A DNA stretch of 64,000 nt from Clostridia bacterium (GCA_017531385.1 JAFXLD010000103.1:49843-113842); one strand, 5' to 3'. Shown: positions 34,020 through 43,046, numbered from the stretch's first letter. Made by a program: numbers and translations. Notes: generated from the letters alone by a model not told the origin.

Positions 34020-34523
34020 ATGGCAAAAAGAATGAAAGATTATCAGATATTCAAATGTCCGTATTGCTCCTGTGAGTATTATGACAGTAATGCAAAAAAG
34101 GGGAAAAATATCGGCAATCCTATGCTGGAGTGTCCTTCCTGCGGCAAAAAATCATACAGAAGTTCAGTCCTTGAACCTGCACTCATAGGCGGAAACAGAT
34201 ATTTTGATATCAGGTTTTCCTCTCTTTACGGCAACTTGCGTATAGTGCTTATCCTGATTTATGCTGTGTTTCTTTTTTTCATTCTTGTAACAAAGAATTT
34301 TACCCTTGCAATTTATCTTGTGGTGGCAGCTGCATTTTTGTATATGCTTTATGAGATAATAAGAATCAGCCACAGACATAATTTTCTGGGGTCTGATGAA
34401 TATGATGATGAAATTACAGATTCTCTTGAACGTCTTGAAGATGAAGAATATGCTCAGATGATAATAAATATGCAAGGAATGGAAGAAGACAGCGTTTATT
34501 ATTATGAGATTCATCAGGAATAA
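34020..34523 (+). CDS. Small membrane protein with N-terminal zinc ribbon
   Basis: 167 aa. Two CxxC knuckles (CPYC at 13-16 and CPSC at about 39-42) form a zinc ribbon, followed by a membrane hairpin (about 75-115) and an acidic C-terminal tail (EYDDEITDSLERLEDEEYA). The order is the reverse of the zinc-ribbon protein at 11208. It lies 18 bases after the rhamnosidase fusion and 19 bases before the DUF2207 gene. Family not recognised. Confidence 0.72.
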   Translation: MAKRMKDYQIFKCPYCSCEYYDSNAKKGKNIGNPMLECPSCGKKSYRSSVLEPALIGGNRYFDIRFSSLYGNLRIVLILIYAVFLFFILVTKNFTLAIYLVVAAAFLYMLYEIIRISHRHNFLGSDEYDDEITDSLERLEDEEYAQMIINMQGMEEDSVYYYEIHQE

Positions 34524-34542
34524 ACAAGGAGGAATTTTTCAA

Positions 34543-36042
34543 ATGAAAAAAGTTATATTAAGTTTTATTCTTGTTTTGATGTTGGTTTTTTCTGTATTTA
34601 CCGTAACCGTATGTGCAATACCGTCGGATACCGTGGAAAAAGCAGATTTCAATGCATATCTGAATGCTGACGGCTCTGTAAATGTGACAGAAAAATGGAC
34701 TGTTTCTTATATAAATGCAAGTAATTATTTTAACAGAAACATTGATGTTTACAGCAATGAAAACAGCATGACTTTGTTGCAGAAATATAATGAAATAAAA
34801 GATGTTGCCGTGAAAATTGACGGCAAAAATATATCTGAAGCAGCAGACGGTATCAATACATATTCATTTGCAGAATCTGCAGACGGAAAAAGCTATGAAA
34901 TAAAAATCAATTGTCCCTCTGCTCAGGTGACAAGAGAATATGAGATTTCCTATACCGTTAACGGTGCATTGAAGAAAAATCGCGGAAATGCTGTTTTTGC
35001 ATTTGTTTTTATCGGTGATACCTTTATGTCCACAAGTAACAATGTATCAGCTACGGTTCATTTTCCCGACGGAACTGAAAAAATTACTGTTCCGGAAGAA
35101 AGCGGCGGTGCTGTTGATAAAAACAGTGCAACATTTTCATCGAAATTTGTCAACGGTGTTTTTGCTGTTGAAGTAAGTGCAGACGATAACATTTTTGATA
35201 ACGGTGCATTGGTTTCATATTCTGCTGCAAAAGAAAATATGGTAAAAATCAGAAACGGAATAATTTCAGTTCTGCCATGGATTGGCGTTGTAATATTTGC
35301 AGTTGCAGTAATAGTTCTTCTTCTGTTTTCTGACAGAATCAGAAGATTACCTCCGGAACGCAGTGCAAAAAAACTTCTTAAAAATGAAGAAAATGTTGCG
35401 ATAGAATCACTTCCTGAAGACATATCTGCATGTCAGGCTTATAAAATGCTTGTGCCTGCATCAAAAATAACTCCCAAAAAGACATCAAAAAAAGTTCCCG
35501 TTGTGTTTGCGATGGCTGTGCTTGAGTGTATGGAAAAAGGATATATCATACAGGATGATGACAATCTTATTGTCGGTACACCAAAACAGGACGTACCTGC
35601 GTATATTATGAGTGTGCTCAATTTCCTGAAAACATTCTGTGAGAAAAAGAACAACAGATATGTTATCAGTAAGGATTTTGCAGAAAAAGTGAATGCTGAA
35701 TGTATGGTGCGATATGACATTATTGCCAATTATCTTGCAACATTTTATTCTCTTATACCCGAAACAAACGGCAGATTCTTCAGAAAAAATGAAAATAAAG
35801 AGAAATACGAAAAAGCATACATTGTCAAGGTTAAGGCGGCAGATACAAAGCATAAACCTGCGTTTGCACAATGTATGAGCGATGTTTTTGATGGTAAAAA
35901 GACAAGTGAACCTGCAGTTTTTGCAATGTTATTTTCTCATATGTCTGCGGACAAGCTTTTTGCATCAGACGGCAGAAACGGAGAGGCGGCACTTTGTGAA
36001 GCCATAAATGCAATATATAAGGTCTTTGTAAAATCCAAATAA
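34543..36042 (+). CDS. DUF2207-type membrane protein
   Basis: 499 aa. Signal peptide or N-terminal anchor (about 1-26, TVCA-IPS), extracytoplasmic beta domain (about 30-240, FNAYLNADGSVNVTEKWTV, the usual DUF2207 opening), one transmembrane segment (about 255-275) and a cytosolic part with PPERSAKKLLKNEE and winged-helix-like VVFAMAVLECMEKGYI. This layout matches the YciQ-like DUF2207 family but lacks the Gly/Ser-rich tail common there. The ATG at 34543 follows AAGGAGGA. Function unknown. Confidence 0.78.
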   Translation: MKKVILSFILVLMLVFSVFTVTVCAIPSDTVEKADFNAYLNADGSVNVTEKWTVSYINASNYFNRNIDVYSNENSMTLLQKYNEIKDVAVKIDGKNISEAADGINTYSFAESADGKSYEIKINCPSAQVTREYEISYTVNGALKKNRGNAVFAFVFIGDTFMSTSNNVSATVHFPDGTEKITVPEESGGAVDKNSATFSSKFVNGVFAVEVSADDNIFDNGALVSYSAAKENMVKIRNGIISVLPWIGVVIFAVAVIVLLLFSDRIRRLPPERSAKKLLKNEENVAIESLPEDISACQAYKMLVPASKITPKKTSKKVPVVFAMAVLECMEKGYIIQDDDNLIVGTPKQDVPAYIMSVLNFLKTFCEKKNNRYVISKDFAEKVNAECMVRYDIIANYLATFYSLIPETNGRFFRKNENKEKYEKAYIVKVKAADTKHKPAFAQCMSDVFDGKKTSEPAVFAMLFSHMSADKLFASDGRNGEAALCEAINAIYKVFVKSK

Positions 36043-36048
36043 ATAGAA

Positions 36049-36072
36049 AAGCGGTCGGGAAACTGACCGCTT
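36049..36072 (+). terminator. Possible terminator hairpin
   Basis: Stem AAGCGGTC/GACCGCTT with an 8-base loop directly after the DUF2207 gene. There is no strong T run, so termination may be weak. Confidence 0.45.
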
Positions 36073-36088
36073 AAACAATAATTTGTCT

Positions 36089-36281
36089 GTGAGTGAGGAG
36101 TTAGAAGTTAGGAGTTAGGAGTTAGGAATGTCGGAAGTGCTACGCACTTATTCCACTAACGCTCTATTAATGAAATTGAAGTTTTTGCGACATACCGCCA
36201 TTTGTGTTTCATCTGCATTATAATGAGGTAAGGGGCAAAGCCCCTTCATAAACTCATCACTTCTCACTCCTAACTCCTCAC
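36089..36281. repeat. Intergenic palindromic (MITE-like) repeat B
   Basis: About 190 bp. The left end reiterates GGAGTTA units (GTGAGTGAGGAGTTAGAAG..) and the right end carries the complement (CTCACTCCTAACTCCTCAC). Inside are perfect hairpins AGTGC-TAC-GCACT and AAGGGGC-AAA-GCCCCTT. It fills the gap between the DUF2207 and formimidoyltransferase genes and has the same plan as repeat A. Confidence 0.75.
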
Positions 36282-36301
36282 TTTTAATTGAGGTGTGATT
36301 T

Positions 36302-37198
36302 ATGACTGATAAATTAGTCGAATGTGTTCCAAATATAAGTGAGGGGAGAAATCTCGCTGTTGTTGCAGAATGTGTCAATGCCGTTGCGTCTGTTGACGGA
36401 GTAAAGGTTCTGCATTTTACATCGGACTATGACCACAACAGAAGTGTTATAACCTTTGCCGGCAGTCCTGAGGGTGTGACCGAGGCGGCAGTGAGACTTT
36501 GCAAAAAAGCATCGGAGCTTATTGATCTTACAAAGCACTCGGGTGAGCATCCGAGAATGGGTGCTGTTGATGTCTGTCCGTTTATAGCTGTAAAAAATGT
36601 TTCTGCTGATGAAATTGTTGAAATTGCAAAAACAGCAGGCAGACGCATTTACGAGGAAGCGGGGATTCCCGTTTATCTTTATGAAAAAGCATCAACAGCT
36701 TCTCACAGACAGAATCTTGCAGATGTCAGACGCGGTCAGTTTGAAGGACTTCCCGAAAAAACAAAACAACCCGAATGGCAACCCGATTTTGGGAATGGTT
36801 ATCACGAAACGGCAGGCATAACAATCGTCGGTGCAAGAGAGTTTCTGATTGCATTCAATATCGAGCTTGATACTGACGATGTTGAAATTGCAAAAAAAAT
36901 CGCAAAGACTATCCGTTTTTCAAGTGGTGGTTATCCTTGTGTCAAGGCTCTGGGACTTATGCTTCACGAAACAAACACCGCACAGGTTTCAATAAACTTC
37001 ACAGATTACAAAACAACGTCTCTTTATACAGTTGTTGATAAGGTGAGGGGAGAAGCAGAGAAATACGGCACAACCGTAAAATGTACCGAGCTTATAGGAT
37101 TGTCACCCATGAAAGCACTTATCGACTGTGCAGAGCATTATCTTAAAATCAAGGATTTTGATTACAATAATCAGGTTTTTGAAAATCATCTGTTGTAA
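36302..37198 (+). CDS. ftcD: Glutamate formimidoyltransferase
   Basis: Transfers the formimino group of N-formimino-glutamate to tetrahydrofolate, in histidine breakdown. The 298 residues match the formiminotransferase N and C domains only, without the cyclodeaminase domain of the animal enzyme, as is usual in bacteria. LVECVPNISEGRN (opening), DYDHNRSVITFAG, KHSGEHPRMGAVDVCPF (folate/substrate histidines) and VKALGL are conserved. No other hut gene is in the window, and the start is preceded by repeat B. Confidence 0.93.
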   Translation: MTDKLVECVPNISEGRNLAVVAECVNAVASVDGVKVLHFTSDYDHNRSVITFAGSPEGVTEAAVRLCKKASELIDLTKHSGEHPRMGAVDVCPFIAVKNVSADEIVEIAKTAGRRIYEEAGIPVYLYEKASTASHRQNLADVRRGQFEGLPEKTKQPEWQPDFGNGYHETAGITIVGAREFLIAFNIELDTDDVEIAKKIAKTIRFSSGGYPCVKALGLMLHETNTAQVSINFTDYKTTSLYTVVDKVRGEAEKYGTTVKCTELIGLSPMKALIDCAEHYLKIKDFDYNNQVFENHLL

Positions 37199-37210
37199 TT
37201 TAATCATTGA

Positions 37211-37243
37211 AAAAGGACACCGCAAGGTGTCCTTAAATTTTTT
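37211..37243. terminator. Bidirectional terminator
   Basis: Stem AAGGACACC/GGTGTCCTT with a GCAA tetraloop, T run on the plus side and TTTTT on the minus side. It lies between convergent ftcD and the oxidoreductase-GNAT fusion. Confidence 0.9.
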
Positions 37244-37244
37244 A

Positions 37245-39050
37245 TTAAGCTTTCAGCAGAATATCTTTTTCTCCGTCTTCTGTGACCATCTGGAGCTCTT
37301 TGATGCCGAATCTTTCCATAACTCTTGTCCAGCGAAGAACCATATCCGTGTCATGATTTACGGGCACCCAACCTGCACTCAGATAACTCTTGCAAGCGGG
37401 GATTCTGTGGTCATCTGTAGTGAGAGTTGCCTTTTCAACACCGTTATCAAAGAAATGCTTTTCTGCGATTGCACAAAGAGCTGTGCCGAGGCCTTTTCCT
37501 CTTTCCGTGTCTGCAACAGATACCATATGAACAAGTCCCATACCTGTTGAGGGATATTTACGCACAGCAGTTATTGTTGCAACGGGAAGATTTTCTGCGT
37601 TTACAATGAAGAAGCAGTCCTTATAAACATCAATATCCTCCATGCAGTTTGTGAATGCTGAATTGTCTGCACCGTAGCCAACAAGACCGTTGTTGCAGAT
37701 TCTTATCCAGTGGGGAATGTCCTCTTCACCCTGATATGTTCTTATTGTATATCCCTCGGGAAGTTCGGGAATTGTCTTATCCTTTGGGAAAACCATAAGT
37801 TTCAACTGTTTACCCTGTGCCTCGGCTCTGGGTTTCCATGTCTTCTTGTGACCGTCATAGATTTCCTGAGGAATTTCGGGATTACCCTTTGAGTAAGAGG
37901 GAATAAGCATGTCACCTGCAACCTTGGGATCTGTACAGGCTGTGTCATTTCTGTATTCTTCTCTTTCTTCCTTGTTTCTGAAGTTGGGAATTGCAACGGG
38001 TACACCGCCGTTCAGAATTGAACGGTAACCGAGAAGTCCTGGCAGGAACATGTCGAGAGCTTCATAAACATCAATGTAATCAGCATCGGGGTTGCCCTTG
38101 ATTGCTTCAACTGCATGATACATTGTGTAGAAGTCGGAATTGCCGTGACCGAATTCCTTGGCGATATCGTCATATTCGCCTACGGGTTCATAGCATCTTA
38201 CTGAGAAATTATCGGGATTGTTGAGATAAACCGTTCCGAAAGCACCTTTCTTTGCGTCTTCTCTTGCACTTTCCATTCTTCCGTCTGAGCCGTAAACCGT
38301 GTACCAGATTGAATCCTTTGAACAGCCGACACCGTGAAGGCTCTTGATGATTGCGCCGTTTTCGAGAGTAATCATCTCAACTGCCGCATTACCTGCCTTT
38401 GCACCCATTCTTGCCATTCTTGCATTAAAGGGCATTTCAAAACCTGTTACGGAAACGGGACGAAGACCTGTGATGTGGATAAGGGGGCCTATGGAATGTG
38501 TGCAGTAGAATGTTGCATACATGTTGTTTCTCCAGTGGTCTTCTTCACCGAATGTGATAAGGTCCCAGATGCTCTCGCAGTTGTGCATGTATTCGCCTTC
38601 ACCGTATTCAAATTCGCCTACGGCACCTGCTTTATAGAGTTTTCTCATTTCATATGTAGCAGGCATATAGCAGTAGTTTTCAGCGTAAGCATAGATTTTT
38701 CCTGATTTTTCAACTGCTTCGCAAAGCTCAACAGCCTCTTTCATTGTCTGACAGGGAAGCACTTCGCTGATAACATTAAGTCCCTTGTTAAGGCACTTGA
38801 TAGCAAAGGGTGCATGTTCTGTTGCATAGTTTGCAAGAACAACAGCATCCATGTCGTGCTCAAGAAATTCATCGAATGATGTGTAGTATGTGATTGAATC
38901 ATCATTCAGTTTGTTTTTTACTCTTTCAATCTGGAAATCGGAATAATCGCAGATTGCAACAAGCTTTGCGTTTTCAGCCTTGCTTGCGTACTGTATCATT
39001 GACTGTCCTCTGCCGGCTCCCAGAACACCTATTTTTATAATATCGCTCAT
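37245..39050 (-). CDS. Gfo/Idh/MocA oxidoreductase fused to GNAT acetyltransferase
   Basis: Single 601-residue frame with two enzymes. Residues about 5-400 form a Gfo/Idh/MocA protein with the Rossmann motif GVLGAGRGQSM, but the EKP catalytic-lysine motif is replaced: E96 is kept while V97-L98 stand in for K-P (SEVLPCQT). Residues about 435-580 are a GNAT domain: YTIRTYQGEEDIPHW, then the acetyl-CoA loop ERGKGLGTAL and late ACKSYLSAGWVPV. The ATG at 39050 has AAAGGA upstream and begins directly at the Rossmann strand. It has its own promoter and a shared terminator. A sugar-nucleotide or amino-sugar pathway in which one protein modifies and acetylates is a reasonable guess; neither activity is proven. 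Confidence 0.85.
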   Translation of the reverse strand: MSDIIKIGVLGAGRGQSMIQYASKAENAKLVAICDYSDFQIERVKNKLNDDSITYYTSFDEFLEHDMDAVVLANYATEHAPFAIKCLNKGLNVISEVLPCQTMKEAVELCEAVEKSGKIYAYAENYCYMPATYEMRKLYKAGAVGEFEYGEGEYMHNCESIWDLITFGEEDHWRNNMYATFYCTHSIGPLIHITGLRPVSVTGFEMPFNARMARMGAKAGNAAVEMITLENGAIIKSLHGVGCSKDSIWYTVYGSDGRMESAREDAKKGAFGTVYLNNPDNFSVRCYEPVGEYDDIAKEFGHGNSDFYTMYHAVEAIKGNPDADYIDVYEALDMFLPGLLGYRSILNGGVPVAIPNFRNKEEREEYRNDTACTDPKVAGDMLIPSYSKGNPEIPQEIYDGHKKTWKPRAEAQGKQLKLMVFPKDKTIPELPEGYTIRTYQGEEDIPHWIRICNNGLVGYGADNSAFTNCMEDIDVYKDCFFIVNAENLPVATITAVRKYPSTGMGLVHMVSVADTERGKGLGTALCAIAEKHFFDNGVEKATLTTDDHRIPACKSYLSAGWVPVNHDTDMVLRWTRVMERFGIKELQMVTEDGEKDILLKA

Positions 39051-39081
39051 TGTAAACAATGTCCTTTCGCTTTTTTTATAA

Positions 39082-39110
39082 ATAATATCATTCATCAAGA
39101 AAAAGTTCAA
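39082..39110 (-). promoter_or_regulatory. Promoter of the oxidoreductase-GNAT gene
   Basis: TTGAAC, 17-base spacer, TATTAT on the minus strand, 32 bases before the start at 39050. Confidence 0.65.
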
Positions 39111-39122
39111 TATATTTTTACA

Positions 39123-39161
39123 AGAAAAAAAAGAATTTGTCAGACTCAGTCCGACAAATTC
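39123..39161 (-). terminator. Terminator overlapping the DUF2812 stop codon
   Basis: 9-bp stem GAATTTGTC/GACAAATTC with an 11-base loop and eight T on the minus strand. The stop codon of the upstream gene lies in the loop, so the last codons also form the stem. Confidence 0.85.
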
Positions 39162-40312
39162 ATGGAGTTATTATGCTTTTTGAGTATTGCATCAAGCAGT
39201 TGTTCACTTGTGGGAACAATGCTTTTTTCAGTAGTTATGTATGTCAGCCTGTAAGTAGTGTTTCCGATTACAGCCACAATGTCTTCCGAGGATATATACA
39301 CCTTCTCAAAGCCGTCTGCCGTAGTTTCCTTGTAATTTTTACTTTTTTCCGATACCAGCAGTTCAGCTGCATACAGTGCTGTTTTCTGTGATTTATATTT
39401 TATAACATCCTGAAATACAATAACACTTGTGTCGTTTATATCGTAATGCTCATGTGTGATCCACATCTGAGCCGACAGCGTTTTAACATGTGTTATTTTG
39501 TTTGGGGAATATTCATTACCGTGATGGTATCCTGTGTCTGTGATTTTATCAGCTATATCGAAATCCTGCACATCAAGATATAAGCCGTCAGACACATGAG
39601 GTGTTTCATATTCAGTTCTTGTAATGTTGCTGTATGCCGAAAGTGAAATAAAAATAACGGCTACAATAATTACAAATAAGTTAAAAATATATACTATTTT
39701 TTTTCTTGACCCGTCATCAGGATTGTCACCGTTCTGAAATATTTTAACAGCCTTTTTCCATCTCAGATGTTCATACAAGAAAATAAAGATAATATATGCC
39801 AACAGAACAAACATGGCAATATACAACTCTGGCACCGTAATAATTTTATACAAAGTATTTTTAAAAGTCGGCAGAGATGAAAATGCATTATATGAAATAT
39901 CTCTTATTATGTTTGTGTTCAGAAAAGCTAGTAAAAAAATAAAAAGTGTCAATGCAGTATGCTTTGCACCTTTGTTTTTTAATGGGATTATTGCTTCGGC
40001 TGCTTCCATATTTGATTTGATTACAGGGGGAAGTGCCGCATTTTTCGGTGCATAAGAAACATGGACATTACTTCTCACATTGACGGTAGTTCTTCCGTTT
40101 GCTTCAAACTCTGCTTTTTCTTCATCAGAAACTGAATAATATTCAGAATAATATATATCAAATTTCAGTTTCTGTGGCTCGGCTTTTTCAAACTGACTCA
40201 GGTTGCTCCATCTTTTTTTCAGAAGCCAACCCTCGGAAGCCATTTTTTCATAAAATTCTTCATTTGCTGTTTTGTCGAAATCATCGGGATGAATCTTAAA
40301 GCACATCTTCAT
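39146..40312 (-). CDS. DUF2812-type membrane protein
   Basis: 388 aa. The N-terminal 90 residues contain FYEKMASEGWLLKKRWSNLSQFEKAEPQKLKFDIYY, shown here only as the DUF2812 signature (an AxxGW[HL]L block followed by a FEK.EP block). Three transmembrane segments follow (about 118-135, 155-180, 200-222), and then an extracytoplasmic domain of about 160 residues. DUF2812 proteins often sit beside PadR-like regulators, but none is adjacent here. Own promoter and terminator. Function unknown. Confidence 0.75.
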   Translation of the reverse strand: MKMCFKIHPDDFDKTANEEFYEKMASEGWLLKKRWSNLSQFEKAEPQKLKFDIYYSEYYSVSDEEKAEFEANGRTTVNVRSNVHVSYAPKNAALPPVIKSNMEAAEAIIPLKNKGAKHTALTLFIFLLAFLNTNIIRDISYNAFSSLPTFKNTLYKIITVPELYIAMFVLLAYIIFIFLYEHLRWKKAVKIFQNGDNPDDGSRKKIVYIFNLFVIIVAVIFISLSAYSNITRTEYETPHVSDGLYLDVQDFDIADKITDTGYHHGNEYSPNKITHVKTLSAQMWITHEHYDINDTSVIVFQDVIKYKSQKTALYAAELLVSEKSKNYKETTADGFEKVYISSEDIVAVIGNTTYRLTYITTEKSIVPTSEQLLDAILKKHNNSMNLSD

Positions 40313-40330
40313 AATTCCACCTCCGTAATA

Positions 40331-40359
40331 ATTATAAAATATACCGCAGATGTTGTCAA
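40331..40359 (-). promoter_or_regulatory. Promoter of the DUF2812 gene
   Basis: Consensus TTGACA, 17-base spacer, TATAAT on the minus strand, 19 bases before the start codon at 40312. Confidence 0.8.
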
Positions 40360-40421
40360 TAAAACGGCATAATTTTTTTTACAATAAATACAAAAAAATA
40401 ATTACAATGTTGTAATTTATG

Positions 40422-40450
40422 TTGAAAATTAATAAGAATGGCTGTAAAAT
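40422..40450 (+). promoter_or_regulatory. Promoter of the WG-repeat lipoprotein gene
   Basis: TTGAAA, 17-base spacer, TAAAAT, 24 bases before the start at 40475. Confidence 0.7.
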
Positions 40451-40474
40451 TTAGTTGAAAAGGAGTTGATGAAA

Positions 40475-41539
40475 ATGAAAAAAATGACGATTATAATGAT
40501 TTTTGCAATTGTACTTTCTGTGTTGACAGGTTGTAACCCCGTTACCCCTGAAACAGAAGAAAACTCAACAGATCCGATTGCGCAGACTGCCCTGTATGAG
40601 AGCCATACAGACCTTGATGCTGATGTCACACTGCCCGAAAGTGTCGGTTTTTCATGGTATAAAAAGCCGTTTTTCAGAGCGACGGATATGCGTATCCCCG
40701 CAAATGAAATATATAATTGGACTATATTCAGCCACAGCCCGACCGATTACGGTTATCATCCCACCGAGTATTTAGCATATTATATAGGTGACAAGTGTGG
40801 TGTTGTTAACAGTTACGGAGATATTCTCACTGATGCACTTTTTTCCGATCCGTATTTCTGCCCTGAAGGACCGGGAATGGTGTTCAGGGATCAGAGCCTT
40901 CTCTATGAATACAAAACAGGAGAGATTATCCGCGGTTGCGGTCACGGCGGAGGCCCCGCAAGATTCTATTATGATATCAATTCAAATGAATTTATATGCA
41001 TCTCAGGCAGTGAAGGAGAAAATGAGGCTCTTGAATATGATAAAACCGCATCATACATAGTCATGGAAGCATATATGGAAAAAATGGAGCAATATGTCGA
41101 TTTTGATGCATATGTAATTGACGAAACAGGTAAACTCGGTCTTTACAATAACGGAAAACTTGTGATTCCGTTTGAGTATGTTGCAGCCGCAGAAATCTGC
41201 GAAGATGTTGTTGCACTGTATGACGGCAGTATGTGGACATATTTCTCCGTTGACGGCGATGTTATTATGGAAGATGTACCGACAAATGATGATATATTTA
41301 AATATTATCAGAATATTTTCGATGAAAACGGTGACTGTATTGATACAAAGATACATAAAATCAACGCTGTTTACAGTTATTCCTGCGGTAGTGTACCCGT
41401 GAAAAAAGACGGCAAATGGGGCTATATGGACAAAAACGGTGAAATGATAATTGATGCAGTTTTTGACAAGGCGTTACCCGTATTTGAAAACAGAGCATGG
41501 GTATGCGTTGACGGATATTGGGGAATTATTGAAATTTAA
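40475..41539 (+). CDS. WG-repeat lipoprotein
   Basis: 354-residue exported lipoprotein. The signal peptide ends in a lipobox, LSVLTGC, so the Cys (about 20) would be lipidated and the protein held on the outer face of the membrane. The C-terminal half has WG/KWG_Leptospira-type repeats: GDKCGVVNSYGDI, TGKLGLYNNGKLVIPFEY, DGKWGYMDKNGEMIIDAVF and a final GYWGIIEI. The ATG at 40475 is chosen by spacing from AGGAG (9 bases); ATG 40469 is too close. Such proteins are usually beta-propeller-like binding proteins of unknown ligand. Confidence 0.85.
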   Translation: MKKMTIIMIFAIVLSVLTGCNPVTPETEENSTDPIAQTALYESHTDLDADVTLPESVGFSWYKKPFFRATDMRIPANEIYNWTIFSHSPTDYGYHPTEYLAYYIGDKCGVVNSYGDILTDALFSDPYFCPEGPGMVFRDQSLLYEYKTGEIIRGCGHGGGPARFYYDINSNEFICISGSEGENEALEYDKTASYIVMEAYMEKMEQYVDFDAYVIDETGKLGLYNNGKLVIPFEYVAAAEICEDVVALYDGSMWTYFSVDGDVIMEDVPTNDDIFKYYQNIFDENGDCIDTKIHKINAVYSYSCGSVPVKKDGKWGYMDKNGEMIIDAVFDKALPVFENRAWVCVDGYWGIIEI

Positions 41540-41553
41540 TCAGAACTAATATG

Positions 41554-41585
41554 AAAGCGGCTTGTTATCAGGTCGCTTTTTTTAG
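41554..41585 (+). terminator. Rho-independent terminator
   Basis: Stem AAAGCGGC/GTCGCTTT with one weak pair, 10-base loop and seven T. Confidence 0.85.
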
Positions 41586-41593
41586 TTTTTCTG

Positions 41594-41622
41594 TTGAATT
41601 TTTCTTCACTATATGATAGAAT
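41594..41622 (+). promoter_or_regulatory. Promoter of the thyX-clpE gene run
   Basis: TTGAAT, 17-base spacer, TAGAAT, 41 bases before thyX. Confidence 0.6.
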
Positions 41623-41663
41623 TATAAAGATTAAATATAATTATATATTCGGAGGGTTTCAAA

Positions 41664-43046
41664 ATGACAGAAGATTACAGAGGCTCTGTTGCCATTGTGC
41701 TCGGTCTTTCCGATACAGATGAAAAAATCCCTGCCGCATCGGGCAGAATTTCTACACAGGAGGGCGATGCCTCCGAAATATTTGCAAAAAGTCAGGATAA
41801 GGAGAAAAACGCAAAACTTATTTCAAAAGTTACCCGTTCAGGTCATAACTCCACAATTGAGCATACCGTTTTCAATCTCGCATTTCAGGATGTTTCTGTT
41901 TTTGTTGAGCAGTTCCTTATTGAATTCAGACTTGCTTCATTCACAGTAAAGTCAAGAAGATACGTTGACTTCCGTAAATGCGGTTTTTATGTGCCTTTTC
42001 TTGGTAAAAAGGAGCTTGAAGATAAATTCAGCGAAACAATGGAATACCTTTTCAATGAGTATACAGCATTTGTTGATGCAGGTGTGCCCAAGGAAGATGC
42101 AAGATTCCTTCTTCCTTATTGCCTGAGAAGTAATTTCTATTGCTCTGTCAATGCACGTGAGCTTCTTCACATGCTCCGTTCGATGCTTTTCGGCAGAGGC
42201 AGTGAGTTCAGGGAGCTTTATGACCTCGGTATGCAGATTTATTCGCAGATTGAAAAGCTCACACCCGGTATCGTTACCGATTTCTATAAGAGAAGACCCG
42301 AAAAGAGTGACAAAATCGCTTTAGGTTATATGTTCAATAACTATGAAGAAAATAACGAGAACAAAAAGGCTGTTGAGCTTATCTCAGTTTTCCCCGAAGC
42401 TGAAAAATGTGTTGCCCGGTCAGCACTTATCTGGACAAGACAGTACACACCCGATGCAGTAGAAAAAATCATTGCAGACGAGGGGAATGTCAGCAAAATC
42501 ATTGACTGTGTGCTCGATTCTTCCCGTCCCAGACCCCTTGAAACGGTAAATTACACATTCCGTGTAAATGGTGTTTCACTTTCAACAATCACTCACTTTG
42601 CCCGTCACAGAATGCACTCACTCATGGTGCCTTCACTTACTCTTACGGACAGAACAAAATACATAATCCCCGAAACAGTTAAAAATGCCGGTCTTCTTGA
42701 GAGATACGAAGCAGCATTCGCAAAGATGAATGAACTCTATAAATTTCTCAAAGCTGAAGGCTGCACCGAAGAACAGGCAGTTTACTGTCAGCTCAGCGGT
42801 AACACGCTTGATATTGTTTCATGTATGAACGGCAGAGAGCTTATGCTCTTTATGCGTCTTCGTACCTGTACGAGAGCACAGTGGGAAATCCGTGATTTTG
42901 CCATAGAAATGCTCAGACAGCTCCGTGAAGTTTCACCCGCAATTTTCAACAAATACGGACCGAGTTGTTTTATCTCATCCTGTCCCGAAGGTGCAATGTG
43001 TTGCGGAAGAACAGCTGAAATTAAAGAATATTTCAATAACTTATGA
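41664..43046 (+). CDS. thyX: FAD-dependent thymidylate synthase, double-domain form
   Basis: Would methylate dUMP to dTMP using methylene-THF and FAD. At 460 aa it is about twice the usual ThyX length and reads as two tandem ThyX-like halves. The first (about 1-215) has HNSTIEHTVF and FRLASFTVKSRRY, keeping the SRRY end of the ThyX motif but not RHR. The second (about 216-460) has ARHRMHSLMVPS (about 312), keeping RHRxxS but lacking SRRY. The C-terminus has SCPEGAMCCG. The motif therefore appears split over the halves of one chain. GGAGGG precedes the start. It leads a run of genes to 47310. Confidence 0.85.
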   Translation: MTEDYRGSVAIVLGLSDTDEKIPAASGRISTQEGDASEIFAKSQDKEKNAKLISKVTRSGHNSTIEHTVFNLAFQDVSVFVEQFLIEFRLASFTVKSRRYVDFRKCGFYVPFLGKKELEDKFSETMEYLFNEYTAFVDAGVPKEDARFLLPYCLRSNFYCSVNARELLHMLRSMLFGRGSEFRELYDLGMQIYSQIEKLTPGIVTDFYKRRPEKSDKIALGYMFNNYEENNENKKAVELISVFPEAEKCVARSALIWTRQYTPDAVEKIIADEGNVSKIIDCVLDSSRPRPLETVNYTFRVNGVSLSTITHFARHRMHSLMVPSLTLTDRTKYIIPETVKNAGLLERYEAAFAKMNELYKFLKAEGCTEEQAVYCQLSGNTLDIVSCMNGRELMLFMRLRTCTRAQWEIRDFAIEMLRQLREVSPAIFNKYGPSCFISSCPEGAMCCGRTAEIKEYFNNL

